Below, one piece after another: positions 28,474 to 38,295 of a stretch of 64,000 nt of DNA. Origin of the DNA: Mayamaea pseudoterrestris (Eukaryota; Bacillariophyta; Bacillariophyceae; Sellaphorales; Sellaphoraceae); contig BROI01000002.1 in NCBI GenBank assembly GCA_027923505.1, forward strand, positions 1,922,001-1,986,000. The letters are read 5' to 3'. Each line of letters starts with the position of its first letter. Position 1 is the stretch's first letter. The notes under the pieces were generated by a model. It saw only the letters and a program-made list of their open reading frames with translations. It did no database searches and was not told the DNA's origin. The translations under genes and the position numbers were made by a program.

Positions 28474-29784
28474 ATGACGCGACGTAGCGTCGTCCTTGTG
28501 ACAGCCGTTTGCTTCGTCGTCACCGTCCAATTCTTCTTCCAAATTACTTCCAAAGAGCCAGCAATCGCCGAGAAAGTGACTGACTCAAGACGAGAAGAAA
28601 TATCCAACTTACTGCGTGTAAATTTGAAAGCTCGCAATGCTTCTCATTCTGCCCCAATCGAGCTTGCTTCGTCACCGCCTTCGCCATTGTCGACCATTGC
28701 TCTGGCACCCTATGAATCGCCCCTATTGCTTTTCACCTGCAGGCGACCCCATTACTTGAAGGAAACATTGGACTACATTATTAAGTACATTCCTCATGAC
28801 TGCAGTATGGGCTGTCCCTTCATCATTTCTCAGGATGGGGACGACGTTGAAGTTGCAAAAGTTATCCAAAAGGCACAAGTTCGATTCCAGGAGCAGGCAA
28901 ACGTTTCAGTCATTCACTGGCAACATTCTAAACCACAAGCGATTTCTAACGCCTATGAAGCACTTGCGATTCACTACGGATGGGCGCTGCAAAAGCTGTT
29001 TTCCAATGCATCGCTGGACGAACCCAATGATTCTCCGTTTCCAAGACGCGTTTTGATTCTAGAGGAAGACTTGCATGTGGCGCCCGACTTTTTTGACTAC
29101 TTTACCTCCATGGCTCCCATACTGGATCAGGATTCAAGCGTGTATGCAGTATCAGCCTTTAACGATAATGGTTTTCGCGGCAAAGTCAAGGACGTGACTC
29201 GCGTCCTACGCACTGACTTTTTCCCTGGTCTTGGTTGGATGATGACCCGACGGCTCTGGGAGGAGGAACTCCAACAAAAGTGGCCACGGATATATTGGGA
29301 TGGCTGGCTACGGCTTGGCGCCCAACGCAAGGGGCGGCATACTTTGAGACCAGAAGTGAGCCGAACGTTTCACTTTGGAACCATGGGCGGTGCGTCGGGA
29401 AACCAATATGGAGGATTGCTGCAACGCATTCAATTGAATTCGGAGCGCGTTGACTGGAGCAAACGCAATTTGACCAATTTGTCAATCACGGACGAGTATG
29501 ATCGTCAGTACTGGAAGTTAATCCGCAGTGCGAAACGAGTGCAAACACGTGAGGAAGCTTTGCAACATTGCAACGCTACGAACGTTCTAATCGAATACAA
29601 GGATTTGGAGGATTTTCGTATCGTTGCAAAAGATTTGGAGCTCATGGTTGATAACAAAGACGGTATTTTACGAACATCGTACAAGGGAGTAGTGGAAACG
29701 CGACCTTGTGGCAACAATTTACTGTTCTTGACGCCGCCGTTTGATGAGCTCCGCAGGTCCTTTCAACTTGTTGCCAACATGTAA
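28474..29784 (+). CDS. GnT-I-like N-acetylglucosaminyltransferase (GT13), copy 2
   Basis: 436 residues, close paralogue of the preceding gene over the whole lumenal domain (for example LHVAPDFFDYF, DFFPGLGWMM, ILRTSYKGVVETRP shared). Anchor at about 5-22. E197-E-D199 keeps the EED motif. The YWDDW motif of copy 1 reads YWD276-G277-W here, so one of the two adjacent acids is lost; whether the kept one aligns with rabbit Asp291 needs an alignment. If the lost one is the catalytic base, the enzyme may be inactive or have changed acceptor use. Signal-anchor and stem differ strongly from copy 1, so the duplication is not very recent. Confidence 0.9.
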   Translation: MTRRSVVLVTAVCFVVTVQFFFQITSKEPAIAEKVTDSRREEISNLLRVNLKARNASHSAPIELASSPPSPLSTIALAPYESPLLLFTCRRPHYLKETLDYIIKYIPHDCSMGCPFIISQDGDDVEVAKVIQKAQVRFQEQANVSVIHWQHSKPQAISNAYEALAIHYGWALQKLFSNASLDEPNDSPFPRRVLILEEDLHVAPDFFDYFTSMAPILDQDSSVYAVSAFNDNGFRGKVKDVTRVLRTDFFPGLGWMMTRRLWEEELQQKWPRIYWDGWLRLGAQRKGRHTLRPEVSRTFHFGTMGGASGNQYGGLLQRIQLNSERVDWSKRNLTNLSITDEYDRQYWKLIRSAKRVQTREEALQHCNATNVLIEYKDLEDFRIVAKDLELMVDNKDGILRTSYKGVVETRPCGNNLLFLTPPFDELRRSFQLVANM

Positions 29785-29799
29785 CATGCAAGTGGAAAG

Positions 29800-31569
29800 C
29801 TACGTCTTTCCATCAAACAAAATTTGCTGGAGCTCCTTGATGGAGACCTTGACGAATCGCGAGACACAGTCGTTAATGCCGTACGCAATAATCGCATATT
29901 TTGAATCGCCAGCGGCAAGGGTGATACCACTGACAAAGTGTATACGTGGACAGTCAAACTCTTGTCCAAATGCAAGCTTCCGCCACAGTGTAACCTTTGC
30001 TATCGGCACGGCTTGTTGTTCACGCTCGCTGGGAAAGCCAAAACAAAACAGACCCGACAAGGCGACGATGCGGTATGGCGCAACGTTTTCAAACGCATAC
30101 AGTTGCGATAAATAATGATTGTCAATAATTTTGCTCGCATTGCCGTCGCTGAGTACTGGGAGCCGGCCTTTGCGTTGCGACGGAGTCTTGCTGTGCGAAA
30201 CACCGACCAGTAGATGCTGCCTCGTCTGAGGGTGCTCCATTTCAATGCAGCAAGCGCCCCCTCGGCCTCGCGTGAGCAACACTTGCTCTGGTGCGAGTCG
30301 AGGAAAGTTCAACTCTTCTACCGTGGCAAAACTGCTAGGAATGCTCCGATTTTCGTCAACAATGTGCTCGACTGGATCTTGTTCGCGCTGACAAGGCTCG
30401 TCAATGTTCACGGGTCTACATGTATGCGGCGGTGATGGCCATATCTCAACGAGCATGGATCCAGTAGCATTGGCAAAATAGTTGAAATTTTTGCCGCACA
30501 AACCTCGCGGCTTGGAGCAGGGAGCGCACGACACGAATGGTCGGATGGATGCGGAAAAGGTGCTGGTTGGCGACGCTTCCTGAAATGCTCGAGGAATCAC
30601 AATGGATCCAGCCGGCGCGTCCTGTATCCAAATGGGAGCAATCATATCGTTTGACGCAATGTAAATTTGGCTAATGCTACCCATACTTTGCTTGTCGCTG
30701 TTATTCGTAGTAGCTGTTGGAAGGACAAACAGTCTGTAGTCTTCGACTCCTCCATTTTGAAAGCCTGCCAGCTTGGAAACGTCCAATGTTACGTCATGCA
30801 GTATGTTCATGCTCTCGTCTAGAATAGCCAACCCAAGCCAGTCCTGCGCCTTGGTTTTATGATTTCGCATCATTAATTGTCGATCGAAAGGATGTAGGCA
30901 AAAGTGTCGGTTGGATACGCGAAAGGACGCCAAGTAGACGGCACTTGGCGCGTACGACAACTGGTAAGGCAACACGACTAACGATGGATTGTAGTCAAAC
31001 AAATATTCTCTATTTGGATAGGCATTGCTGTCATTGGTGAAGTAGGCTGTCAAGTTGTGAATTGCAGTGTCTGGAATACGAAACTCGCGTGGCACAGACG
31101 GAAGCCGCATGGTCCATGCATTTTGCGGCGGAGAAAAAATGCGATCATACCTCCAGTACCGCCTGTCAATTGCATTGCATGACCTGCATTGTTTACATTC
31201 AATAAGGTGTTTCTTGGCAATCAATTTCGTCACTTGCTCAATTGTCAGTGACGACGAGTGACTATCTTCAAGCTGCTCATGAATGAGCAATCCACAGCGA
31301 GTCACGGGAGATCCATCCGTTTCGTCATGCACAATGGCATGTCTACATCCAGAGCATATATTGTCTTGGATATAATCATTTCGGCTATGCGGAATCTTCT
31401 TCTGTTGTTTTGACGATGCAGCAAAGATCCGCAAGAGGCTGTCAAATTTGCTCGCGTCGGCTCGTCCAAGTAGTGACGCGTGATGGAGGACCGTCACCAG
31501 ACAGTAAACTGTAACAAATATGAAGAGGAATGCGAGACAAGTTAATTTATCCCGTATCCTTCGCATCAT
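29800..31569 (-). CDS. Type II membrane protein with probable five-bladed propeller, glycan-related
   Basis: 589 residues. A short basic tail and an anchor at about 9-31 (LAFLFIFVTVYCLVTVL) suggest a Golgi lumenal enzyme. CxxC pairs (CSGC, CKQCRSC) lie in the stem. The core has blade-like motifs, FDYNPSLVVLPYQ, GGVEDYRLFVLP, and near the end HFVSGITL and YAIIAYGINDCVSRFV; this closing motif recalls five-bladed propeller glycoside hydrolases and transferases (GH130/GH43-like, or beta-xylosyltransferase-type). Six N-glycosylation sites or so. It ends 15 bp from copy 2 of the GnT-I-like gene, tail to tail, so shared glycan function is a reasonable guess. The exact family is uncertain. Confidence 0.75.
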   Translation of the reverse strand: MMRRIRDKLTCLAFLFIFVTVYCLVTVLHHASLLGRADASKFDSLLRIFAASSKQQKKIPHSRNDYIQDNICSGCRHAIVHDETDGSPVTRCGLLIHEQLEDSHSSSLTIEQVTKLIAKKHLIECKQCRSCNAIDRRYWRYDRIFSPPQNAWTMRLPSVPREFRIPDTAIHNLTAYFTNDSNAYPNREYLFDYNPSLVVLPYQLSYAPSAVYLASFRVSNRHFCLHPFDRQLMMRNHKTKAQDWLGLAILDESMNILHDVTLDVSKLAGFQNGGVEDYRLFVLPTATTNNSDKQSMGSISQIYIASNDMIAPIWIQDAPAGSIVIPRAFQEASPTSTFSASIRPFVSCAPCSKPRGLCGKNFNYFANATGSMLVEIWPSPPHTCRPVNIDEPCQREQDPVEHIVDENRSIPSSFATVEELNFPRLAPEQVLLTRGRGGACCIEMEHPQTRQHLLVGVSHSKTPSQRKGRLPVLSDGNASKIIDNHYLSQLYAFENVAPYRIVALSGLFCFGFPSEREQQAVPIAKVTLWRKLAFGQEFDCPRIHFVSGITLAAGDSKYAIIAYGINDCVSRFVKVSIKELQQILFDGKT

Positions 31570-32073
31570 GCTGCGCTGAGCCTATAGTCTTGTCGACGGC
31601 ATCTCGTCATGGTCGTCGTTTTTGGAACGTAGCGCGAGATGCGTCTGTCACATTATGTCTTTTCAATCCCGCTGCTCGCTCACTATATTTTTGGAGACTG
31701 CCCTTCGTTTTGCCGAGGACTGCAGATGCTAAAGTCGACATTGAATTATTCTATATGGTCCGAGCAACACGACCGTAGATATACCACAGTCCGAGCTAGC
31801 AATATCGGCGCCGTGGCACTATTAGCCGAAAAATTTTGTCATCGAAATGATACAAAGAACGGTTTCCGGTGCTGTCATTGTCAAATTTAACTTCAAAGCA
31901 AAGTGTCAGTAGCTTGTAGGCATAGGGCCGTACTCTTGTATGCATTAGTCAGTAGGCGCAACGTACGTAGCATCGTTCAAGCCCCGCTGCCGTGTGAGAG
32001 GCTCGTCGGAGTTTCAAGCGCCGGTTTGCAATAGTGCAAGCCCGCATGAGCAACTATAAGCTCAAGATATCGC
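31570..32073. other. Intergenic region
   Basis: 504 bp between the propeller gene start and the COPI-associated-like gene stop. Nothing supported; frames here are short and featureless. Confidence 0.5.
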
Positions 32074-32964
32074 TCAAAAATCTTCCTGATACGTCGAATT
32101 CAGCAGCGACGCATGTTCGTTTCCGTTCAGGCGACTCTGCTTGCTAAAGGGCGAGACCGAGTAAAAGGACCATTTGGCAGATACTGGTACTTCCGCCAAT
32201 GCACCGTTATCATTATCAACGCGAACGTCTACCGCAAACAATGCGCGAAACTCTGGATTGGTAGTCCATGTATAAAATAGCAGCGTAGCACTAGCCAGAT
32301 AGACCAATCCGACGACTCCTTCTGCAATGGCTCCAATACCAAAGCAAAGGCTGCTCAACAAGAATATGTATGCAGTCTTGCCCAGTGGATGTCGCAGCAT
32401 ACCAAAGTTCTCTTTCAACCAAACATCCATACTTTGAACATTATATAGGTTCATGCATTCTGTGAGTAGTAGCATGAGCGAAAGAACTGCCAAGTAAATG
32501 CTCAAAATCAATTGACCAAAGTGCGTCACAATCACCAGTCGAGCCAACCAGCTAATCAGAAGCAAGACAATGGAGGCGAGTGCACAAAGTATATTCGCCA
32601 TGCGCAAATGCTCCAGTAGTTCGTGTAGCGCCATGCCAAAGAGGGCATCGTCGTAGCTGTTGGTTAATCCGGTGTTTGGTCGGAGGCTGGCGTCGCCTTG
32701 CGCAAAAAAGGAGCGAACGTCGTAATTCGGCAACTGCTCCTGGTAGTTGCGAATGTGTGGTCGATTGATTGAATGTGATGGAGAATGCAAAGGTGAAATG
32801 AAAGCGTTGCTGCTGCTGCTTTCCACTGCTTGTTGCTGCTGATAGCTGCTGGGGTTTGCCGAGTTTGTGTTGGACGAGGAGGATGGATGCATTAACGGAG
32901 CAGAATCCTGCAGTTGCTGCTGCTGCTGGCTCTTGTCCTTTTTCCTTTTTGACTTTGAAGGCAT
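32074..32964 (-). CDS. COPI-associated-like four-helix membrane protein
   Basis: 296 residues. The first 100 residues are low-complexity (poly-Gln, poly-Ser) and probably cytosolic. Four hydrophobic segments lie between about 120 and 235: ILCALASIVLLLISWLA, ILSIYLAVLSLMLLLTECM, TAYIFLLSSLCFGIGAIAE and a fourth around LVYLASATLLFYTW. The arrangement and the short Glu-containing second helix resemble the COPI-associated protein family (yeast TVP15 relatives) of Golgi membranes. The assignment rests on pattern only. The N-terminal glutamine runs are encoded by CAG/CAA-type repeats and may vary in length. Confidence 0.72.
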   Translation of the reverse strand: MPSKSKRKKDKSQQQQQLQDSAPLMHPSSSSNTNSANPSSYQQQQAVESSSSNAFISPLHSPSHSINRPHIRNYQEQLPNYDVRSFFAQGDASLRPNTGLTNSYDDALFGMALHELLEHLRMANILCALASIVLLLISWLARLVIVTHFGQLILSIYLAVLSLMLLLTECMNLYNVQSMDVWLKENFGMLRHPLGKTAYIFLLSSLCFGIGAIAEGVVGLVYLASATLLFYTWTTNPEFRALFAVDVRVDNDNGALAEVPVSAKWSFYSVSPFSKQSRLNGNEHASLLNSTYQEDF

Positions 32965-33322
32965 TGCGATTCAGTTTGGTTGTAAAATTTTAGATCGATT
33001 AGCAACGAAGAGTCAAAATTAATGTGAGAAGTGTGTGGTCTCGGCTCGAAATGAATTCTGCGATAAAAATGAGCAAAATGTCGCACGGTTCTGACCAGCT
33101 ATGTGCACTTTAACAGCACGACGATACCGGTACGTACGTGTACCAGCAGCGCAGTGACAAACTTCTTTCTTAACAACTCTATACCATAGAAATGACGTAC
33201 TATAATTTGCTCATTAATGTATTTTAAGGCAAGCTAGTAGGTATCAATGTGCGTCGCCGCGACTTAGGCAAGATTGTCAGCGGCAAAAATAAGCGCTTGG
33301 CTTCCCATGAACCATAACATTT
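32965..33322. other. Intergenic region
   Basis: 358 bp. A TACCGGTACGTACGTG stretch near 33127 is partly palindromic. No gene supported. Confidence 0.5.
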
Positions 33323-36300
33323 TCAACTTTGAGCCAAAGCTTCATTTATTGCGTCAATAGGAATTTGCTTGTAGCCAAAAATGTTCATGAGCTCAGGATC
33401 CAAGGCGGTCTGTAAATAGATTGCTTCATCGGCCGTCAGCCCGTCGAATCGACCGTCGGCTCGTCCATACTTGGCCAAGGCTGTCACAAAATCCGCAGGA
33501 TCGCCATGATTCTTGACAGAATCGAGAACGTACTTGTACGGATTCTTCATTGAGACACCGACGCAGTCTGTTATGATTTGCATAACTTTTTCTGGATGAA
33601 ACAGTAGATCTTCAAATCGAATCATGAGTCGAGGGCGAAATGTATCAAGATAGAGGCGGTTCCAATCGGACCAAAATGTGGCAAGAGACTCGTGTTTCTC
33701 CTGATAGATATCTCGTATAACTTGATTCACCTCAAACGTAGGCGTGGTTACATTTTGTAGCAATTGCCGCTCCTGCTCGGTCGGAATCAAATTCGGGCAT
33801 CGACCGTTGACGCCTTTGGACCAAGCTGCGTTATATCCATTTTTACACATGGATCGCATCCATCGATAAGGGTCTCTCACCAGCGCAATAGGAAGCGAGC
33901 GACGAAGTTCCTCAATGGTAAAATCGTCAAAGTAGCGGGTATCGTAAAGCCATCTATCGCGAGCTGGAACATGTTTCCGGGAGGCAACATTGTATAACTT
34001 GTGATCATCAATGTGTTCGAAGTTTAGGCTGAGTGATTGGGCCAAGGCATTTGTTCCCGTGTTGAAGAGACCGGCAACGCGGGGAGCTGGCTCGATAGCC
34101 GTGCCATTGTTCATTTCAGGTGAGAGGCTACGGCGATATCTTGCACAAGTCTCTCTTCCATACACCACAGGTTCATGACCATACAGCGCGGCAACCTCTT
34201 CCCATGTTGGAAGACTCACACAGTGATCCTTTGTTATATCGGTCAAACCTGCGCGTATGAGAATCGCCACGAGCTCTTCCTTGCCACTGCACTCGCCCAG
34301 CCTTGAGACTACAGTGTTAACATCCACACTGACGTCCCGTCCTTTTTTGTCTGCACTTGACGTTGGCTTATTTACTTTTGGCGTTACGACTGAAGGGTAC
34401 TGAAAGACTCGAAGCAATTGAGGATCAAGCGCTTTTGACGCATACTCAATGTCGTTAGCAAGGAATCCGTCATGCCGCTCACCCTTGCGGCCAATCTCAG
34501 TCAGTGCCGCAAAAATATCAGCGGCGTCAGCATTCTGCTTAGCATTCACCGCTGGGTACCTGTACGGATGTGAGGCGTCCATGCCTACACATTGAGCGAC
34601 AAGTTGCGTCACCTTCTCGGCATGAAACAGCAAGTCCTCGACACGAACCATTAGACGAGGAAAGGCTGCATTCGCGTACTCCATGTTCCAATCGGTCCAT
34701 ATGTCTGCCAAAGATACATTACGCTCGTCCATGTTGCGATCTACCATCAAGTTAAATGTTTCAAAGTGCTGGTATTCGAGCAGTAAGTTTTCTATGTCGC
34801 TTGGGACGAGGTTTGGACATCTTACATCCTCTCCTCGCTGCCAAGTCGTCACAGTAGGCGCACGGCACAAGCTGTTCATCCACCGCAGAGGATCTCGCAA
34901 GACCACAATGGGCATGATATATTTTGTATCTTTGAGCGTGTGGTCACCAGGTTGATTGTTTGTAAACTTCCTTGATGCTAAGAATTGTTTTCCGCCCGAG
35001 TGATCGTGCTCTGCATGGGTCGCTAATGTATGTGCATTATAATGCAATGCCATTTCCAACATGTCTGTGCCAGCGTTACACAGGCCTGTCGCTCGAGGGG
35101 CCGGTGCATGAGCAGTGCCTCCGTTTGCTTCGGCCGAAATTTGATAACGATAACGCTCACAGGAATCAAGACCATACACCACTGGTTCTTCTCCGTATAA
35201 CTCAGTTACCTCCTTCCAAGTTGGAAGTATTTCGCATGTATTCGCCGTAAACTCGTCGTATCCATTATTCTGCAGAATTTCGAGCAAGCGCTCCTTGCCT
35301 TTGCAATTGGGATGTCGGAAAATTAAATCGAATGTGCTGCGATGGCCGCCCGCGTCATTCATTTCTTGTTCGTTACTGATACTTTCTGCATCGGCTAAAG
35401 AATTATCCACAGTCGCAATATCAGTCGTCTCCATCTCGGTCTCATTCCAAGGCGCCTTTTTGTAGTTAAACACTTGCAGCAGCTTCGGATCAATGGACGT
35501 CCGTAGGTACTCTATATCTTGCGGCTCTAAACTATTGTATCGTCCTTCCGCTCGTCCATACTTACCCATTGCTTGGGTGAAGCTTGTGCTAGTTTTGGTA
35601 TTTTTGGCAGCTTCAACATGGTATTTGAAGGCAGACGCGTTGTAGAAGTCTAGTCCGGCGCATTTTGCGATTAGCGCCGTCACTTGGTCGGCGTGAAAGA
35701 GCGTATCTTCAAACCGAATGATCAGTCGCGGATAATCAGCATCCAGCCAGAGGCGATACCAGGTGCTATACATGTGCGACAGAGAGTCGTAGTGATCCCA
35801 AAACTGCTTGTTCTTCATGGAAACATTGACTGGAAATGTATCTGAATATTGTTGCATAGTTTCCTTTTCGCGCGCATTCAACACAAGGTTTGGACATCGA
35901 CCATCAATTCCCTTGCTCCACTTTGCCGCGTAGCCGTCACGGCACATGGATTGTAGCCATCGAAAAGGATCCCGGATCAACGTAACTGGTAGTACGTATT
36001 TGCGTCCCTCCATGTCCGGATAGGTTGCCAAGTATTCCCTGGTAGGCGCCACATGCTTGCCGCCTGGAACATCCTGATCATGGTAGTGCTCCACTGGTTG
36101 AAAGTTAATGTTGAAGGATTGTGCGAGTGCGTTTGTTCCTGTGTTGTAAAGTCCTGCAACGCGAGGTGCTGGTTGGATCGTTCCATTCGTTCCAGCGATT
36201 ATCTGTTGATATCGTTCGCACGTGTCGAGACCGTAGACGACAGGTACATCGCCGTACAGATCCGTGACTTCTGACCATTTTGGAAGTGCCATGCAATCGT

Positions 36301-36820
36301 TGAGTGAAACTTCGAGTCCAGAATGCAGCAAAATTTCAAGGAGACGTTCCTTGTCGTGACATCGAACTGGGTATTGTTGAACCAGTGCCTCTATTATTGG
36401 GTCGTATCCAGCCTGTAGCCTTTCTTGCACGTACAAGGCTACATTCTTTGTCGTTGCAGGTGTTTCTGAAAACGTTACATCCGTTCTTACAGCCTCGAGT
36501 GATCGTGGTAGAAATTGATGAAAGCCATCTAGCAAGGGAAGAAGCACCATGAGCGGCAACATGATAACTTGCCATCTTTTTTGACGCCAGCAATCCCATT
36601 GATTTGCTCTCCTATTTTCTTTTCGTCTCATACTCTTGACGTCATAATCTATCGGTTGATGCATCATGCTCTTATCGATCGGAACGAATGCAGCGCCATT
36701 GTGATGATGTGCGTCTCTCGCATCGCCGTCGCATGTCGCTGTTGGTGCGGATGGTGCGAGCCGGGCGAGCCTGCGAGTGCGTCGCCCGGACATGGCGCAA
36801 CTTGGCCATCTATCGGACAT
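33323..36820 (-). CDS. Triple sulfotransferase-like protein, type II membrane
   Basis: 1165 residues: a membrane anchor near residues 84-105 (WQVIMLPLMVLLPLL) followed by three tandem copies of one domain of about 330 residues. Each starts with a Lys-Glu-Arg-Leu-Leu-Glu-Ile-type lead-in, a WxEVTxLYGxxPVVYGLxxCxRY block, a PAPS 5'-phosphosulfate-type loop, a (L/I)RDPxRWxxSxC 3'-phosphate-type motif, CPNL(V/I) and an (R/V)xEDxLFHA segment, as in Golgi sulfotransferases. The loop reads GLYNTGTNAL in domain 1 (about 218), GLCNAGTDML in domain 2 (about 580) and GLFNTGTNAL in domain 3 (about 920), so the middle domain is altered. A start at 36667 (MMHQPIDYD) is also possible. The acceptor sugar is unknown. 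Confidence 0.85.
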   Translation of the reverse strand: MSDRWPSCAMSGRRTRRLARLAPSAPTATCDGDARDAHHHNGAAFVPIDKSMMHQPIDYDVKSMRRKENRRANQWDCWRQKRWQVIMLPLMVLLPLLDGFHQFLPRSLEAVRTDVTFSETPATTKNVALYVQERLQAGYDPIIEALVQQYPVRCHDKERLLEILLHSGLEVSLNDCMALPKWSEVTDLYGDVPVVYGLDTCERYQQIIAGTNGTIQPAPRVAGLYNTGTNALAQSFNINFQPVEHYHDQDVPGGKHVAPTREYLATYPDMEGRKYVLPVTLIRDPFRWLQSMCRDGYAAKWSKGIDGRCPNLVLNAREKETMQQYSDTFPVNVSMKNKQFWDHYDSLSHMYSTWYRLWLDADYPRLIIRFEDTLFHADQVTALIAKCAGLDFYNASAFKYHVEAAKNTKTSTSFTQAMGKYGRAEGRYNSLEPQDIEYLRTSIDPKLLQVFNYKKAPWNETEMETTDIATVDNSLADAESISNEQEMNDAGGHRSTFDLIFRHPNCKGKERLLEILQNNGYDEFTANTCEILPTWKEVTELYGEEPVVYGLDSCERYRYQISAEANGGTAHAPAPRATGLCNAGTDMLEMALHYNAHTLATHAEHDHSGGKQFLASRKFTNNQPGDHTLKDTKYIMPIVVLRDPLRWMNSLCRAPTVTTWQRGEDVRCPNLVPSDIENLLLEYQHFETFNLMVDRNMDERNVSLADIWTDWNMEYANAAFPRLMVRVEDLLFHAEKVTQLVAQCVGMDASHPYRYPAVNAKQNADAADIFAALTEIGRKGERHDGFLANDIEYASKALDPQLLRVFQYPSVVTPKVNKPTSSADKKGRDVSVDVNTVVSRLGECSGKEELVAILIRAGLTDITKDHCVSLPTWEEVAALYGHEPVVYGRETCARYRRSLSPEMNNGTAIEPAPRVAGLFNTGTNALAQSLSLNFEHIDDHKLYNVASRKHVPARDRWLYDTRYFDDFTIEELRRSLPIALVRDPYRWMRSMCKNGYNAAWSKGVNGRCPNLIPTEQERQLLQNVTTPTFEVNQVIRDIYQEKHESLATFWSDWNRLYLDTFRPRLMIRFEDLLFHPEKVMQIITDCVGVSMKNPYKYVLDSVKNHGDPADFVTALAKYGRADGRFDGLTADEAIYLQTALDPELMNIFGYKQIPIDAINEALAQS

Positions 36821-37089
36821 TTTTGCAAAAGCATTACCAGACGATTATCGGTTGCTGTTCTAAGGTTACAAAGCATAATAAGATATACATTGTCAGTTAA
36901 TGGTAAGCAAATCCATATGTTTTTCATGCGGTTCCGACTGGCCGGTGTGGAGCTCTTAACTGGGCAAACACTACCGGTAGTCACAGTCTGTTCATACCTG
37001 CTGGATGTAAGGCGTGCCTCATTCAAGCAGACCAATGATCGACATTCGTTTCAAAATACTTTGCAGTGCTCTCGCATAGCTAGCTTTTT

Positions 37090-38295
37090 TCAGTTGACCT
37101 GAGTTTCGTCCGATGCATTTGCTGCGAGCGACAGCATTTCCTTTGCTGATTCTGCAACCGCCACTTGCGGGTAGTGAAACATGCGCATGACCTCTTGATC
37201 GAGCGCCGTTTGCGCGTAGACTCGATCCTGTGCTTGTAGTCCAGCATCTCGGCCGTCAGCTCGTCCGTACTTTGCCAATGCCTCCAGAAAATCCGTCGAT
37301 TTTCCATGATGCTTGCTGGCATCTAGATGATTCCTCACCCTTTTCTGTAACGGTCGGCCAATGCAATCCATAATGCTTTCCATAACTTGGTCGGCGTGGA
37401 AGAGCGTGTCTTCGAAACGTATAATGAGTCGAGGAAACGTTGCATTAACATAGAGCTTGTACCATTCGCTCCACATGTCCGCCAGCGAATCATACTCCTC
37501 CATGTAAAAGGTGCGATTCAACGTCACCCGAAACGTTGCTGCGTTGCGCAAGCGGTTCATCTTTGATTCGTCGCTGTTTGGGACCAAGTTGGGGCAGCGT
37601 CTGTCCAAACCTTTTAGCCATCTCGCCTTGTAGTGCGACTTGCACATTGATTTCATCCATCGAAACGGATCACGGATTAACGCAATCACAAAAGCGTCGA
37701 CATGATCGCCCGTTTCGTTCCGTGGCGAGTTGGACCAATTCTTGTACTTCAATGATGTATGCTTGCCGTTTGGTGCAGTGTAATCGTGACGGTCTTTCAT
37801 TTCAAAATTGAGCTGTAGCAGCTCGACAAAGGCGTTGGTGCCAGTGTTGAACAAGCCAGCCACTCGAGGATCTGGTTCTCGTCCCTGCAAACTATCGCGA
37901 TAGGCTTGGCATGTTTCAAGTCCACGTATGATTGGTTTGTCGCCGTACAAATCGGTCACTTGTTGCCACGTTGGAAGCATCTCGCAGTCGGAAAGACTCA
38001 AGTCGCGTTTACCAGCCCGATGCAGTATACCAAGTAGTCGCTCCTTGCCCTCGCATTCTGGCTCTAGCAATAATTCCGTCTGCAAAAAGTTGTTAATGAT
38101 GGAAACGTTCTTTCTGAGTACGAGTGATGATTGATTTGCAACTTGAAGACTGCGAGGCGAAAACCTCATGAGATCGGTTGTCCAAAGGAAAAAGACCGGT
38201 ACAAATATGCAAACTGTAAACCGTGCTTTATTGATCGCGCAGCATGATGACGATAATATTGAAAGTGGCATGGAATTTCTAGAGTTAGTGCCCAT
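37090..38295 (-). CDS. Single-domain sulfotransferase-like protein, paralogue of the triple protein
   Basis: 401 residues: anchor at about 22-45 (ARFTVCIFVPVFFLWTTDL), then one domain equal to those of the neighbouring triple protein: CEGKERLLGILH, WQQVTDLYGDKPIIRGLETC, a GLFNTGTNAF loop near 147, LIRDPFRWMKSMC and IIRFEDTLFHAD. Both key loops look intact. It lies upstream of the triple gene on the same strand (269 bp gap), so the triple gene probably arose by domain duplication from a gene like this. Expected to use PAPS in the Golgi; substrate unknown. Confidence 0.87.
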   Translation of the reverse strand: MGTNSRNSMPLSILSSSCCAINKARFTVCIFVPVFFLWTTDLMRFSPRSLQVANQSSLVLRKNVSIINNFLQTELLLEPECEGKERLLGILHRAGKRDLSLSDCEMLPTWQQVTDLYGDKPIIRGLETCQAYRDSLQGREPDPRVAGLFNTGTNAFVELLQLNFEMKDRHDYTAPNGKHTSLKYKNWSNSPRNETGDHVDAFVIALIRDPFRWMKSMCKSHYKARWLKGLDRRCPNLVPNSDESKMNRLRNAATFRVTLNRTFYMEEYDSLADMWSEWYKLYVNATFPRLIIRFEDTLFHADQVMESIMDCIGRPLQKRVRNHLDASKHHGKSTDFLEALAKYGRADGRDAGLQAQDRVYAQTALDQEVMRMFHYPQVAVAESAKEMLSLAANASDETQVN

